Of a DNA stretch of 64,000 nucleotides, positions 9,248 through 17,456 are shown piece after piece; position 1 is the first letter of the stretch; each line of letters begins with the position of its first letter. The notes beneath the pieces were generated by a model. It saw nothing but the letters and a program-made list of their open reading frames with translations, searched no databases and was not told where the DNA came from. The DNA comes from Luteimonas terrae (GTDB lineage: Bacteria > Pseudomonadota > Gammaproteobacteria > Xanthomonadales > Xanthomonadaceae). The position numbers and the translations under genes are program-made. Location of the stretch: assembly GCF_004358165.1 (NCBI RefSeq), contig NZ_SMTG01000002.1:1550001-1614000 (forward strand). Reading direction: 5' to 3'.

Positions 9248-10891
9248 TCAACCCCGCGCGCCGCGCATCACGCGGCCGCCCTGGTGCAGTTCCAGCGCGT
9301 TCACCTGGCCGTCCGCCCCACGCTGGAAGCGCAGCTCGATGCCGAAGGCCGCGGCCTCGAAGCGGTCGGTGCCGGTGGCGTCCAGCGGGAAGGCGCCCTG
9401 GCCGGTCGCCTGCGCGCGCAGGCGTCCATCGGCGGCGTCCACTTTCAGCACGAATCCCGGCATCAGCGTGTAGTCGCCGGCGTAGGCCGCAAGCGTTGCA
9501 TCGTCTAGCCGCGCCTGCCCGGCCTGCGCTCCGTCGTCCACGCGCGTGGCCGGCATCGCGCCGCCGCCTTGCAGCCAGACGAACGTCCAACGGCCGTCCG
9601 ACGCCTGCTTGGGCGACAGCAGCGCATCGAACTGCAGCGGATAGAAATCGCCGAAGTCGTCATAGCCGAGTTCGAACACGGGCTGGCCCGCCGGATGGAT
9701 CGTCAGCGTGTCGCCCTTGCGCGCCAGTTCCACCCGCATGCCGCCGGCCAGTTGCCAGCTGCCGACCAGGCCATCGAGGACCTCCGCCGGGGGCGTCGCG
9801 ACCTTGCGCGGCTTGCCGACCGGCACCGAGGCATCGAGCAGGTGCGCGCCGAGACTGCCGAGTCCACCGAGCGCGGTCAGCGCGGTATCCGACAGCACGA
9901 CGACGCCACGACCGTTCGCCGGGTCGAAACCGACCAGCGACGAGAAGCCCCCGGTGCCGCCTTCGTGCACCCACACGCGGCGCCCGGCCAACGGGGCGAG
10001 CATCCAGTTCATTGCCATCGGCGGCTGTTCGGACACCGGCTGCTGCGTGGCCTCGAGCGCCGCCCGCACCGCGGCGGGCACTTCGATCAGGCCGAGCTGC
10101 GCCTGGGTGTAGCGGACCATGTCGTCGAGCGTCGCGCGGACACCGCCGACGCCGGCAAGATCGCCCGGAATGGTCCAGGCGGCAGTCGGGTTGCCGTTGG
10201 GCAGATGGCCGGTGGTCGGGCGCACGCCGCCTGGCGGCTGCGCGATGTAGGCGTGCGTCATGCCGAGCGGCGCGAACAGCTGCTCGCGGAGCAAGGCTTC
10301 GAACGGCTGGCCGGCGCGCTGCGCGACCGCGTAGGAGAGCAGCATCGACGCAAAGTTGGAGTACTCGAACTGCGTGCCCGGTGCGCGTTGCAGCGTGACG
10401 TCGCCGAGCGAGGCCAGCAACGCCGCCGGCGTCACCGACGCGTACGGATCGGCCGGATTGCTGACCTGCATGCGCGCCGGCAGCGCCGGCAGACCCGAGG
10501 TGTGGGTGACGACATGCCGCAGCAGGATCGGCCGACCCTCGAACGCCGGCACCACCGTGCCTGCCGGCAACCAGTCGGCCAAGGGGTCGTCCAGCGACCC
10601 GTTCCCTTCGGCGATCAATTGCGCGAGCAGCGCGGCGGTCATCGTCTTGCTGACCGAACCGATCTCGAACGCGCTGTCGGCACCGATCCGCGGTGTCGCC
10701 GTGCCGTCGGCGCAGCGGTAGGTCCGCGCAACGCGCTCGCGCTCGATCACCGCGACCGCGAAGCAGGCACCGGTGCGATCGCCCGACAGCCGCGCGTCGA
10801 CCGCACGGGCCAGCGCGACATCGTCCATCGCGGCGGCGTTGCCCGCGGCGAGTGCGAGCAAAGCGGTGAGCGTCATGACATTGGGCAACAT
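9248..10891 (-). CDS. Serine hydrolase of the beta-lactamase/class C (penicillin-binding) family
   Basis: 547-residue exported hydrolase. Signal peptide of about 21 residues ending 'GNAAAM'. The catalytic domain (about 25-390) has 'SVSK' with nucleophile S79 and K82, the second motif YSN at 177-179, and a third motif of the H-x-G type in 'HEGGTGGFSS'. A C-terminal beta-rich domain (about 420-547, 'VGSWQLAGGMRVELARKGDTLTI') is of the kind found in DUF3471-type tails. Substrate unknown: D-peptidase, esterase and beta-lactam activity are all possible. The start at 10891 follows a strong Shine-Dalgarno (AGGAAGGAG). Longer in-frame upstream sequence runs into hutF and is not coding. Confidence 0.9.
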   Translation of the reverse strand: MLPNVMTLTALLALAAGNAAAMDDVALARAVDARLSGDRTGACFAVAVIERERVARTYRCADGTATPRIGADSAFEIGSVSKTMTAALLAQLIAEGNGSLDDPLADWLPAGTVVPAFEGRPILLRHVVTHTSGLPALPARMQVSNPADPYASVTPAALLASLGDVTLQRAPGTQFEYSNFASMLLSYAVAQRAGQPFEALLREQLFAPLGMTHAYIAQPPGGVRPTTGHLPNGNPTAAWTIPGDLAGVGGVRATLDDMVRYTQAQLGLIEVPAAVRAALEATQQPVSEQPPMAMNWMLAPLAGRRVWVHEGGTGGFSSLVGFDPANGRGVVVLSDTALTALGGLGSLGAHLLDASVPVGKPRKVATPPAEVLDGLVGSWQLAGGMRVELARKGDTLTIHPAGQPVFELGYDDFGDFYPLQFDALLSPKQASDGRWTFVWLQGGGAMPATRVDDGAQAGQARLDDATLAAYAGDYTLMPGFVLKVDAADGRLRAQATGQGAFPLDATGTDRFEAAAFGIELRFQRGADGQVNALELHQGGRVMRGARG

Positions 10892-10997
10892 CGCGGAATC
10901 TCCTTCCTCTGGGATGGTGCCATGCTGCGCACCCCGCGCCTTCCCTGCCGGGCCTTGCGACGGAACCCCGGATCCGGCCGATGGAACCGGCGCAGGC

Positions 10998-12242
10998 TCA
11001 GGCGAGCAGGCGCGCCATCGCGCGGGCATGGTCCCGCGCCGCGGCCTCGTGCATCGCGTGCCGGCCCTCCGCGACGACCCGGCGACCCGCCACCTGCACT
11101 TCGCGCACCAGCGGCCGGTTGCCGGCGAAGACCCAGCGGTCGAGCACATCGGCGGGCGTGGCGCCGACGAGCAGTGGCGCATCGGCATCGAGCACCACCG
11201 CATCGTCGCGCGCGTCGAATCCGGTGGACGCTGCTGCGCTGGCCTGCACGCCGGCGAACAGGGTCGCGCCGACGCTCGGCGTCGTGTCACCGACGGCGAT
11301 GTTGCGACGGCGCGTGACCAGCCGCTGCCCGTACTCAAGCCAGCGCAGTTCCTCGACCGGCGAGACCGAGATGTGCGAGTCTGAACCGATGCCCCAGCGG
11401 CCGCCGGCATCGAGGTAGTCGCGCAGCGGAAACAGCCCGTCACCGAGATTGGCTTCGGTCGTCGGGCACAGCGCGACGGTCGCGCCGCTGCGGGCGATGC
11501 CCTGCACTTCGGCGGCATCGAGATGCGTCGCGTGCACCAGCGTCCAGCGCGCGTCGACCGGCGCGTGATCCAGCAGCCACGCCACCGGCCGTGCACCGCG
11601 CACGGCGATGCATTCCTCGACTTCGGCCACCTGCTCGGCGATGTGGATGTGGATGCGCGCGTCGTCCGGCAGGCCGGCGAGCACCGCGTCCATCGCCTGC
11701 GCCGGCACGGCGCGCAGGCTGTGCAGCGCGCAGCCCACGCGCAGGCCTTCGTGCTGGCGCGCGTGCAGATCGCCGAACAGGCGCAGGTACGCGTCGACGT
11801 CGTGTCCGAACCGCTGCTGCCGCTCGCCCAGTGCGCGCCCGTCGAAGCCGCCGGCCATGTACAGCACCGGCAGCAGCGTCAGGCGGATGCCCGTGCCGGC
11901 CGCGGCCTCGATCAGCGCATCGCTCATCGCACTCGCCGGTGCGTATGCGCGGCCGTCGGGCGCGTGGTGCACGTAATGGAATTCGCAGACCGTGGTGTAG
12001 CCGACTTCCAGCATCTCGACATAGAGCTGCGTCGCCACCGCGCGCAAGGTGTCGGGATCGAACCGCCCGGCCATCCGGTACATGGTCTCGCGCCAGGTCC
12101 AGAACGAATCGGCCGGATCGGTCTGTACTTCCGCCAGCCCCGCCATCGCCCGCTGGAAGGCGTGCGAATGCAGGTTCGCGATGCCGGGCAGGCGCCAGCC
12201 GGCCGGCGTGCGCGCGACGTGGATCGCGGGGTCTTCGTGCAT
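10998..12242 (-). CDS. hutF: Formimidoylglutamate deiminase HutF, short N-terminus
   Basis: Amidohydrolase-superfamily enzyme (EC 3.5.3.13) converting N-formimino-glutamate to N-formylglutamate in the five-step histidine pathway. 414 residues from 12242. Metal ligands H25 and H27 in 'GIANLHSHAFQRAMAG', then 'SFWTWRETMYRMA', 'VCEFHYVHH', 'IHIHIAEQ', 'LVHATHLD' and the Asp in 'GSDSHISVSP' all agree with HutF. Only about 24 residues precede the first metal site; typical HutF proteins have about 50-60, so part of the first beta-sandwich subdomain seems missing. The start is supported by a GAGGAG Shine-Dalgarno 8 bases upstream, and the upstream in-frame sequence has no HutF similarity. Divergent from hutI. 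Confidence 0.92.
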   Translation of the reverse strand: MHEDPAIHVARTPAGWRLPGIANLHSHAFQRAMAGLAEVQTDPADSFWTWRETMYRMAGRFDPDTLRAVATQLYVEMLEVGYTTVCEFHYVHHAPDGRAYAPASAMSDALIEAAAGTGIRLTLLPVLYMAGGFDGRALGERQQRFGHDVDAYLRLFGDLHARQHEGLRVGCALHSLRAVPAQAMDAVLAGLPDDARIHIHIAEQVAEVEECIAVRGARPVAWLLDHAPVDARWTLVHATHLDAAEVQGIARSGATVALCPTTEANLGDGLFPLRDYLDAGGRWGIGSDSHISVSPVEELRWLEYGQRLVTRRRNIAVGDTTPSVGATLFAGVQASAAASTGFDARDDAVVLDADAPLLVGATPADVLDRWVFAGNRPLVREVQVAGRRVVAEGRHAMHEAAARDHARAMARLLA

Positions 12243-12303
12243 CGGTCCGGCTCCTCGAAAACGTGTGCGGTAGGCTAGCCGGTCTTCATGCCTGGAACAT
12301 CCG

Positions 12304-12471
12304 ATGAGCCCAACTTCGATCGCGCTGCTGGGCGCACTGGTCGCCGTGATCGGCGGTCTGGTCGCGGTCTTCGCCGGCGTCGCCGCGACGCGCAAGCGAC
12401 AGTCCGACGCGCGCGTGCAGGCGCGCCCCGGTGCGGACACCGGCGCGAACGGAGACGGCGGTGTCGACTGA
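12304..12471 (+). CDS. 55-residue single-pass membrane protein ahead of hutI
   Basis: Short open frame starting at ATG 12304 and ending TGA 12469-12471. Residues about 5-28 form one hydrophobic, Gly/Val/Ala-rich transmembrane segment ('[17 protein letters not shown]'), followed by a basic stop-transfer 'ATRKRQ' and a polar tail. It overlaps the GTG start of hutI by 11 bases, as expected for translational coupling. A TAGGCT hexamer at 12271-12276 would give a leader of about 20 bases. I know no family for it. The clear membrane-spanning pattern and its placement support a real gene, but its small size means chance cannot be excluded. Confidence 0.5.
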   Translation: MSPTSIALLGALVAVIGGLVAVFAGVAATRKRQSDARVQARPGADTGANGDGGVD

Positions 12472-13681
12472 CGCTTGGGACGGCCTGCTGCTCGGCGCCA
12501 CGCTGGCGACGCTGGACGGCGACAGCGGCTACGGCCTGATCGAAGACGGCGCGCTGGGCTGGCGCGACGGGCGGATCGTCCACGTGGGCCCGCACGACGC
12601 CTTGCCCGACGGCGCTGAGGCGCAGGCCGGACAGGTCATCGAAACGCGCGGTCTGGTCACGCCCGGCCTGATCGACTGCCACACGCATGCGGTGTTCGCC
12701 GGCAACCGCGCCGGCGAGTTCGAAATGCGCCTGCAAGGCGCCAGTTACGAAGAAATCGCGCGCGCCGGTGGCGGCATCGTGTCGAGCGTGCGCGCCGTGC
12801 GCGAGGCCGACGAGGACGCGCTGCTCGCGCAGTCGCTGCCGCGTGCGCAAGCGCTGGTTGCCGACGGCGCGACCACGCTGGAGATCAAGTCCGGCTACGG
12901 CCTGGACTTCGACAACGAACGCAAGATGCTGCGCGTCGCGCGCCGCATCGGCGACGTGCTCGGCATCACCGTGCGGACGACCTTCCTGGGCGCGCATGCG
13001 CTGCCGCCGGAGTTCGCCGGCCGTGGCGATGCCTACATCGATGCGGTCTGCGACTGGCTGCCGCGCCTGCATGCGGACGGTCTGGTCGACGCGGTCGACG
13101 CCTTCGCCGAACGCATCGCCTTCAGCGCCGCGCAGACGCGACGCGTGTTCGAGGTCGCGCGCACGCTGGGACTGCCGGTGAAACTGCATGCCGACCAGCT
13201 CAGCGACGGCGAAGGCGCGGCGCTGGTGGCCGAATTCGGCGGTCTGTCGGCCGACCACGTCGAGCACACCTCACCCGCGGGCGTCGCCGCGATGGCCCGG
13301 GCCGGAACGGTCGCGGTGCTGCTGCCGGGCGCCTTCCACGTGTTGCGCGAGACCACGCTGCCGCCGCTCGATGCCTTCCGCGCCGCAGGCGTGCCGATGG
13401 CGGTCGCGACCGACTGCAATCCCGGCACCTCGCCGCTGCTGTCGCTGCGCCAGGCCATGCAGCTGGCCTGCACCCATTTCCGGCTGACGCCGGAAGAAGC
13501 GCTGCGCGGCGCGACCGTGCATGCGGCGCGCGCACTCGGCCTGGCCGATCGCGGACGCCTGGCCGTCGGCCAGCGCGCGGACTTCGCCTGCTGGCAGGTC
13601 GCGCAGCCCGCCGAACTCGTCTACTGGCTCGGCGGGCCGTTGCTGGCGATGTCGTTCGCCGGCGGGCATCGGCTGGACTGA
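12461..13681 (+). CDS. hutI: Imidazolonepropionase HutI
   Basis: Zinc/iron amidohydrolase (EC 3.5.2.7), third step of histidine degradation. 406 residues from GTG 12461, the normal size. Metal ligands H74 and H76 in '[13 protein letters not shown]', then 'EIKSGYGLD', '[12 protein letters not shown]', '[19 protein letters not shown]', 'DHVEHTS' and '[10 protein letters not shown]' all match the family. I chose 12461 because GGAGA (12451-12455) is well placed before it and because the protein then begins as other HutI proteins do; GTG 12431 would add 10 residues. It overlaps the 55-residue ORF upstream and ends at a strong hairpin shared with the convergent THX gene. Confidence 0.96.
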   Translation: MSTDAWDGLLLGATLATLDGDSGYGLIEDGALGWRDGRIVHVGPHDALPDGAEAQAGQVIETRGLVTPGLIDCHTHAVFAGNRAGEFEMRLQGASYEEIARAGGGIVSSVRAVREADEDALLAQSLPRAQALVADGATTLEIKSGYGLDFDNERKMLRVARRIGDVLGITVRTTFLGAHALPPEFAGRGDAYIDAVCDWLPRLHADGLVDAVDAFAERIAFSAAQTRRVFEVARTLGLPVKLHADQLSDGEGAALVAEFGGLSADHVEHTSPAGVAAMARAGTVAVLLPGAFHVLRETTLPPLDAFRAAGVPMAVATDCNPGTSPLLSLRQAMQLACTHFRLTPEEALRGATVHAARALGLADRGRLAVGQRADFACWQVAQPAELVYWLGGPLLAMSFAGGHRLD

Positions 13682-13687
13682 GCCCAC

Positions 13688-13712
13688 GAAAAAGCCCCGC
13701 TTTCGCGGGGCT
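13688..13712 (-). terminator. Terminator between hutI and THX
   Basis: Stem AGCCCCGC (13693-13700), loop TTTC, stem GCGGGGCT (13705-13712). The A run at 13689-13693 gives a U tract for minus-strand transcripts, so it mainly ends THX, but the hairpin also follows the hutI stop by about 10 bases. Confidence 0.85.
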
Positions 13713-13739
13713 CTGTCTTGAAACGAAGCGCGTGTCGCG

Positions 13740-13934
13740 TCAGTCGGCCTTGACGGCCTTCTTCGCGACGGCCTTCTTCGCCGGCGCCTTGGCGACGGTC
13801 TTGGTGCCGGCGGCCTTCTTCACGACCGGTGCGGTCGCGGTGCCGGTGGCCTTGACGAGGCCCTTCGAGCGGCTGTTGCCGTAGCTCGCGTTGTAGCGCT
13901 TGCCCTTGAGGGTCCTGCGGTCGCCCTTGCCCAT
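13740..13934 (-). CDS. Small ribosomal subunit protein bTHX with basic tail
   Basis: 64-residue, very basic protein. The N-terminal 28 residues ('MGKGDRRTLKGKRY...YGNSR') match the THX family, a peptide known from Thermus that sits in the head of the 30S subunit. After it comes a Lys/Ala-rich repeat tail (about residues 29-64, many 'KKA' and 'AKK' units) that looks like a histone-H1-type tail and is absent from Thermus THX. The start follows a good Shine-Dalgarno (CAGGAG). It is transcribed alone and ends in the hairpin at 13688-13712. Confidence 0.93.
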   Translation of the reverse strand: MGKGDRRTLKGKRYNASYGNSRSKGLVKATGTATAPVVKKAAGTKTVAKAPAKKAVAKKAVKAD

Positions 13935-14044
13935 GAATGTGCTCCTGATGCTTTTGCGTGTTGAATGCGTGGACGCGAACGTGCGCCCAACTCGGGGCGC
14001 ACGGGACCGCGGATTCTAGCACGCGGTCACGGCGCAGATGGGGC

Positions 14045-14440
14045 TCAGCGGCCGCGGTGGGCGTGGGTCAGGCGCAGGTTCAGCAGATGCGCGCCGGCCA
14101 GCAGCAGACCGCCGATGGTCATCACCACCGCGTGGGTGATGGTGTGGTCGTGCAGATGGGTGAACGCACCGGCCCAGACCAGCGCCAGACCCGGCAGCAG
14201 CAGCGCCCAGGCGCGGAACGCGCGATGCCTGCGCCAGCCGAGGGTCAGCGTGGTCGCGCCGAGCAGCGTGGCGAAGATCACGAAGGCCTGATCGATGTCG
14301 ATCCAGCCGCCCACGTTCAGGCCGAAGGCCGGCAACAGCGCCAGCAGCACCGGCAGCAGCGCGCAATGGACCGCACACAGGAACGACGCGGCAAAGCCGA
14401 CCCGGTCGGCGCGTTGCAGGGTGGAATCGTGTGCAGACAT
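14045..14440 (-). CDS. MerC-domain membrane protein
   Basis: 131-residue inner-membrane protein with four predicted membrane segments and the MerC signature 'CAVHCALLPVLLALLP' in the first. MerC proteins carry mercuric ions in mer operons, but small MerC-domain proteins also occur next to zinc-regulated genes. There is no mer gene here. It is divergent from a His-rich ZnuD-type receptor, and the shared upstream region carries a Zur-like half-site, so a role in zinc handling is the better inference. The C-terminus is His-containing ('NLRLTHAHRGR'). The start at 14440 fits the family N-terminus. Confidence 0.88.
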   Translation of the reverse strand: MSAHDSTLQRADRVGFAASFLCAVHCALLPVLLALLPAFGLNVGGWIDIDQAFVIFATLLGATTLTLGWRRHRAFRAWALLLPGLALVWAGAFTHLHDHTITHAVVMTIGGLLLAGAHLLNLRLTHAHRGR

Positions 14441-14466
14441 GTCTTTTGGGGGATGCGGGGATTTCC

Positions 14467-14484
14467 GTAACATTATAACATTCC
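14467..14484. promoter_or_regulatory. Candidate Zur-binding site in the merC-like/znuD divergent region
   Basis: The AT-rich stretch GTAACATTATAACATTCC stands out in a GC-rich neighbourhood. Its right half TATAACATTCC matches 10 of 11 bases of the enterobacterial Zur half-site TATAACATTTC; the left half is weak (4 of 11). Read on the minus strand it is an 8-bp direct repeat, AATGTTAT-AATGTTAC. It lies 27-44 bases from one start codon and 31-48 from the other, so it would overlap both promoters. Confidence 0.55.
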
Positions 14485-14514
14485 CTCTTCGCCCACCAGT
14501 GTACTGCATCCGTA

Positions 14515-16716
14515 ATGACCAAGACTTCCCGGTTTGCCCCCGTCCCGACCCGCCTCGCGATCGCCGTCGCCCTGCTGCTGCCGACGGCCGCGGCCTTCGC
14601 CCAGAGCGACGCGCAGGCACAGAACCAGACCCACGCGCATCCCACCACGCTCGACCGCGTGCAGGTGACGGCGACCCCGCTGGGAGGCGACGCCGAAGAT
14701 CTCGCCCACCCGGTGGAGGTGCTGTATGGCGATGCGCTGGAGGATCGCAAGGCCGGCAATCTGGGCGACACCGTCTCGTCGCTGCCCGGCGTGCAGAGCG
14801 GATTCTTCGGCACCGGTGTGGGCCGGCCGATCATCCGCGGCCAGGAAGGCCCGCGCGTGCAGGTGCTCTCGGGCGGCATCGGCAGCATGGACGCCTCGAC
14901 CGTCAGCGCCGACCACGCGGTCAGCATCGAGCCCTTCCTCGCCGACCAGATCGAAGTGCTCAAGGGGCCGGCCAACCTGCTCTACGGCAGCGGCGCGATC
15001 GGCGGCGCGGTCAACGTGGTCGACGGCCGCATCGCGCGCGAAGTGCCCGATCGTCCGCTCAGCGGCCGCGCCGAACTGCGCGCCGCCAGCGGCAACGACG
15101 AGCGCAGCGGCATGTTCCGCCTCGACGGCGTCAGCGGCGACAACCTGGTGCTGCATGTCGACGGCCTGATCCGCAACACCGGCGACTTCGACATTCCCGG
15201 CTTTGCGCAGGTGCCCGAAGACCACGATCACGACCATGATCACGACCACGAACACGCGGACGAAGAGAACGCCTTCGGCACGCTGCCCAACAGTTCGATC
15301 CGGACGCGCGCCGGTGCTGTCGGCGCCACGTATTTCGGCGAGCGCGGCCACCTCGGCATGGCCCTGAGCACCTACCGCACCAACTACGGCCTGCCCGACG
15401 GTGCACACGTGCACGCCGAGGACGGCGGTCATGACCATGACCACGATCACGACCATGACCACGACGAGCACGGCTCGGTACGCATCGACATGGTGCAGAA
15501 CCGCATTGACCTGAAGGGTGGCCTGTACAACCCGCTGCCCTTCCTCAGCGCATTGAACGTGCGCGCGGCCTACAACGATTACGAGCATGTCGAGCTCGAA
15601 GGCGACACGCCGGCGACGCGCTTCACCAACAAGGGCACCGAGGCCCGCATCGAGGCCGTGCAGAACCCGATCGCCGGCTGGAACGGCGCCTTCGGCCTGC
15701 AGGTCGGTCATGTCGACTTCGGCGCGGTCGGCGAAGAAGCCTTCGTGCCGCCGAGCGTGACCGACACGCTGGGCCTGTTCGTCGTACAGGAGAAGGAGTT
15801 CGGGCCGGTGAAGCTGGAGTTCGGCGGCCGCCACGAGCGCGTCGAAATCGAGCCGCAGGCCGGCCAGTCGCGCAAGTTCGACGCCAGCAGCCTGTCGGGC
15901 GCGGCGATCTGGCACCTGTCGGACGTGTTCGACCTGCGCTTCGGCGCCGACATCTCCGAGCGCGCGCCGACCAACGAGGAACTGTTCGCCGCCGGCCCGC
16001 ACATCGCCACCCGCTCGATCGAGATCGGCGACGACACGCTCGACACCGAACGCGGCCAGCGTCTGGAGGTGGGCGTCCACGCGCACACCGATTTCGTCGA
16101 GTTCAAGGCCGCGGTCTACCAGACGAAATTCGACCGCTTCACCTATCTCGCCGACACCGGCGTCGAAGAGCAGGGCTTCCCGGTGCGTCTGTGGACCCAG
16201 GGCGATGCGACCTTCCGCGGCGCCGAGGCCGAGGCCAAGTTCCATCTCCTGGAATCCGACGCGGGCGACTTCGACCTGCGCGTGTTCGGCGACATCGTGC
16301 GCGCCGAACTCGATGGCAGCGGCACCCGCGAAGTCGCGTTCGCGGTGCCGCATGGCGACCACGCGCACAACTACACGGTCGACATCGCCCAAGGCGGCAA
16401 TCTGCCGCGCATCGCCCCGTCGCGATACGGCGCCGACCTCAACTGGACCCTGGGCGGCTGGCGCGCGAACGTCGGCGCGGTGCGCTACCAGAAGCAGGAC
16501 CGCGTGGCCGCGCTCGAGGCGCCCAGCCCCGGCTACACCCTGGTCAATGCGGGCGTCGCCTGGCGCGTCGGCGAAGCCGACGGCACCCAGTGGGAGCTGT
16601 TCCTCGACGGCCGCAACCTGACCGATCGCGAAGCCCGTCCGCACACCTCGCTGCTGCGCGACTACGCCCCCCTGCCCGGTCGCACGGTGGCAGGCGGCAT
16701 CCGCGTGTACTTCTGA
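14515..16716 (+). CDS. znuD: TonB-dependent zinc receptor, ZnuD type
   Basis: Outer-membrane receptor of 733 residues that probably imports zinc. It has a signal peptide to about residue 30 ('AAAFAQ') and a TonB-box-like 'LDRVQVTA' at about 43-50. The plug is at about 60-180 with 'PIIRGQEGPRVQVL' and 'VLKGPANLLYGSGAIGGAVNVVDGRI'. The 22-strand barrel ends 'AGGIRVYF' with a terminal aromatic. Two extracellular-loop segments are His/Asp repeats, near residues 235-252 and 301-320, the hallmark of ZnuD receptors that catch zinc under starvation. It is divergent from the MerC-like gene across the putative Zur site, and zur itself is at 18696-19196. It ends at a strong terminator. Confidence 0.92.
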   Translation: MTKTSRFAPVPTRLAIAVALLLPTAAAFAQSDAQAQNQTHAHPTTLDRVQVTATPLGGDAEDLAHPVEVLYGDALEDRKAGNLGDTVSSLPGVQSGFFGTGVGRPIIRGQEGPRVQVLSGGIGSMDASTVSADHAVSIEPFLADQIEVLKGPANLLYGSGAIGGAVNVVDGRIAREVPDRPLSGRAELRAASGNDERSGMFRLDGVSGDNLVLHVDGLIRNTGDFDIPGFAQVPEDHDHDHDHDHEHADEENAFGTLPNSSIRTRAGAVGATYFGERGHLGMALSTYRTNYGLPDGAHVHAEDGGHDHDHDHDHDHDEHGSVRIDMVQNRIDLKGGLYNPLPFLSALNVRAAYNDYEHVELEGDTPATRFTNKGTEARIEAVQNPIAGWNGAFGLQVGHVDFGAVGEEAFVPPSVTDTLGLFVVQEKEFGPVKLEFGGRHERVEIEPQAGQSRKFDASSLSGAAIWHLSDVFDLRFGADISERAPTNEELFAAGPHIATRSIEIGDDTLDTERGQRLEVGVHAHTDFVEFKAAVYQTKFDRFTYLADTGVEEQGFPVRLWTQGDATFRGAEAEAKFHLLESDAGDFDLRVFGDIVRAELDGSGTREVAFAVPHGDHAHNYTVDIAQGGNLPRIAPSRYGADLNWTLGGWRANVGAVRYQKQDRVAALEAPSPGYTLVNAGVAWRVGEADGTQWELFLDGRNLTDREARPHTSLLRDYAPLPGRTVAGGIRVYF

Positions 16717-16765
16717 CGGTCGATCCGACCGGTTCCGGTCTCTCCAGTGACGCGTGCGTCACCCC

Positions 16766-16797
16766 CCCCACGCCGGGTTCCGGCGTGGGGCTTTTTT
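16766..16797 (+). terminator. Rho-independent terminator of znuD
   Basis: Perfect 11-bp stem CCCCACGCCGG/CCGGCGTGGGG (16766-16776 and 16780-16790) with a 3-base loop, followed by CTTTTTTT. Confidence 0.95.
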
Positions 16798-16835
16798 TGA
16801 CCAGCCGCTGGACTACAGCCAAGTCTGCGAAGCAG

Positions 16836-16921
16836 ATTCGGGAGCGACCCCGGTCGCGATTCCACCCGGTCGCGAAATCTGCCGGCTTACCGGGAACCGC
16901 GGCAGCGCGCTCCCACAAGCG
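16836..16921. repeat. REP-like element with inverted GGGAGCG units
   Basis: Non-coding stretch between the znuD terminator and the MarR gene. It contains GCGACC-CC-GGTCGC (16844-16857), an imperfect second copy CGGTCGCGA just after it, and terminal inverted units GGGAGCG (about 16840) and CGCGCTCCC (about 16906-16914). This layout resembles the 'GTGGGAGCG...' family scattered through Xanthomonadaceae and Pseudomonas genomes. No second full copy is in this window. Confidence 0.5.
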
Positions 16922-16981
16922 CAACGGCGGAGACGCGCGCGGAGCGGTCACAGTCGACCGGCCCGTCATCAAGGTGTAATA

Positions 16982-16997
16982 CATCGAAAATTCGATG
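16982..16997. promoter_or_regulatory. Candidate MarR operator
   Basis: Inverted repeat CATCGAA-AA-TTCGATG with 7-bp arms and a 2-bp centre lies 13-28 bases before the preferred MarR start at 17010 and inside its presumed promoter/leader. MarR proteins typically bind 16-20 bp palindromes of this shape and repress their own operon. Confidence 0.6.
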
Positions 16998-17009
16998 CAG
17001 GTACACGCA

Positions 17010-17456
17010 ATGCGCGTCCAGAACGAGACTCCCGGCGTTCCCGCCTCCGGTTGCAGTTGCCATCGCCTGCGCAAAATCGCGCGGCTGATGACGCAGCGCT
17101 ACGACCGGGCGTTGGCGCCGGCGGGCATCAACGTCAACCAGTACGCCATCCTGCGGCACGCCCGGGGCCAGCCGCAGACTGTCGGTGCACTGGCGCGCAG
17201 CCTGGGCATGGAACGCAGCACGCTCAGCCGCGATCTCGGGCATCTGGTCGCTGCAGGCTGGGTGTGCCTGCAGCGTGATCCCGACGATGCCCGCCAGCGT
17301 CGCGTCGAAATGCGTCCCGCCGGCGATGCGGTGCTCCGGGTCGCCGAGCCGTTGTGGCGTGCCACGCAACTGCAGATCGAAGCGCTGATGGGCGTCGACG
17401 AGGTCGGGCGCCTGCACGCGGTGCTCGATCGCGCGACCCGGACACTCGCCGCATGA
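17010..17456 (+). CDS. MarR-family transcriptional regulator
   Basis: 148-residue winged-helix dimeric repressor. The HTH is near 'TVGALARSLGMERSTLSRDLGHLVAAGWV' and the wing at 'RDPDDARQRRVEM'. A 'C-x-C' pair ('GCSCHRL') sits just before the first helix, which could be a thiol or metal switch; this is inference. ATG 17010 is chosen because AGGT lies 9 bases before it and because the alternative ATG 16995 falls inside the palindrome 16982-16997, which looks like the operator. The stop overlaps the start of the MFS transporter (ATGA), so this is a classic regulator-efflux operon. The ligand is unknown. Confidence 0.92.
   Translation: MRVQNETPGVPASGCSCHRLRKIARLMTQRYDRALAPAGINVNQYAILRHARGQPQTVGALARSLGMERSTLSRDLGHLVAAGWVCLQRDPDDARQRRVEMRPAGDAVLRVAEPLWRATQLQIEALMGVDEVGRLHAVLDRATRTLAA

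Noticed and set aside
12431-12460. Upstream GTG at 12431 as hutI start
   Set aside because: It has no Shine-Dalgarno and adds a non-conserved 10-residue lead; GTG 12461 has GGAGA at good spacing.
14045-14440. Part of a mercury-resistance (mer) operon
   Set aside because: Only the MerC domain is present, with no merR, merT, merP or merA nearby; the zinc-linked context explains it better.
15211-15474. Tandem GACCAC/GATCAC repeats that could suggest a microsatellite or CRISPR-like array
   Set aside because: The units are in frame and encode the His/Asp loops of the ZnuD-type receptor; there are no spacers of constant length.
14473-16644. Very long open frame antisense to znuD, and similar long antisense frames such as 23074-26085 (opposite lhr) and 8017-10398
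   Set aside because: GC-rich codon usage keeps antisense frames open. These translate to low-complexity Arg/Ala/His-rich sequence without domains, while the opposite strand encodes clear families.
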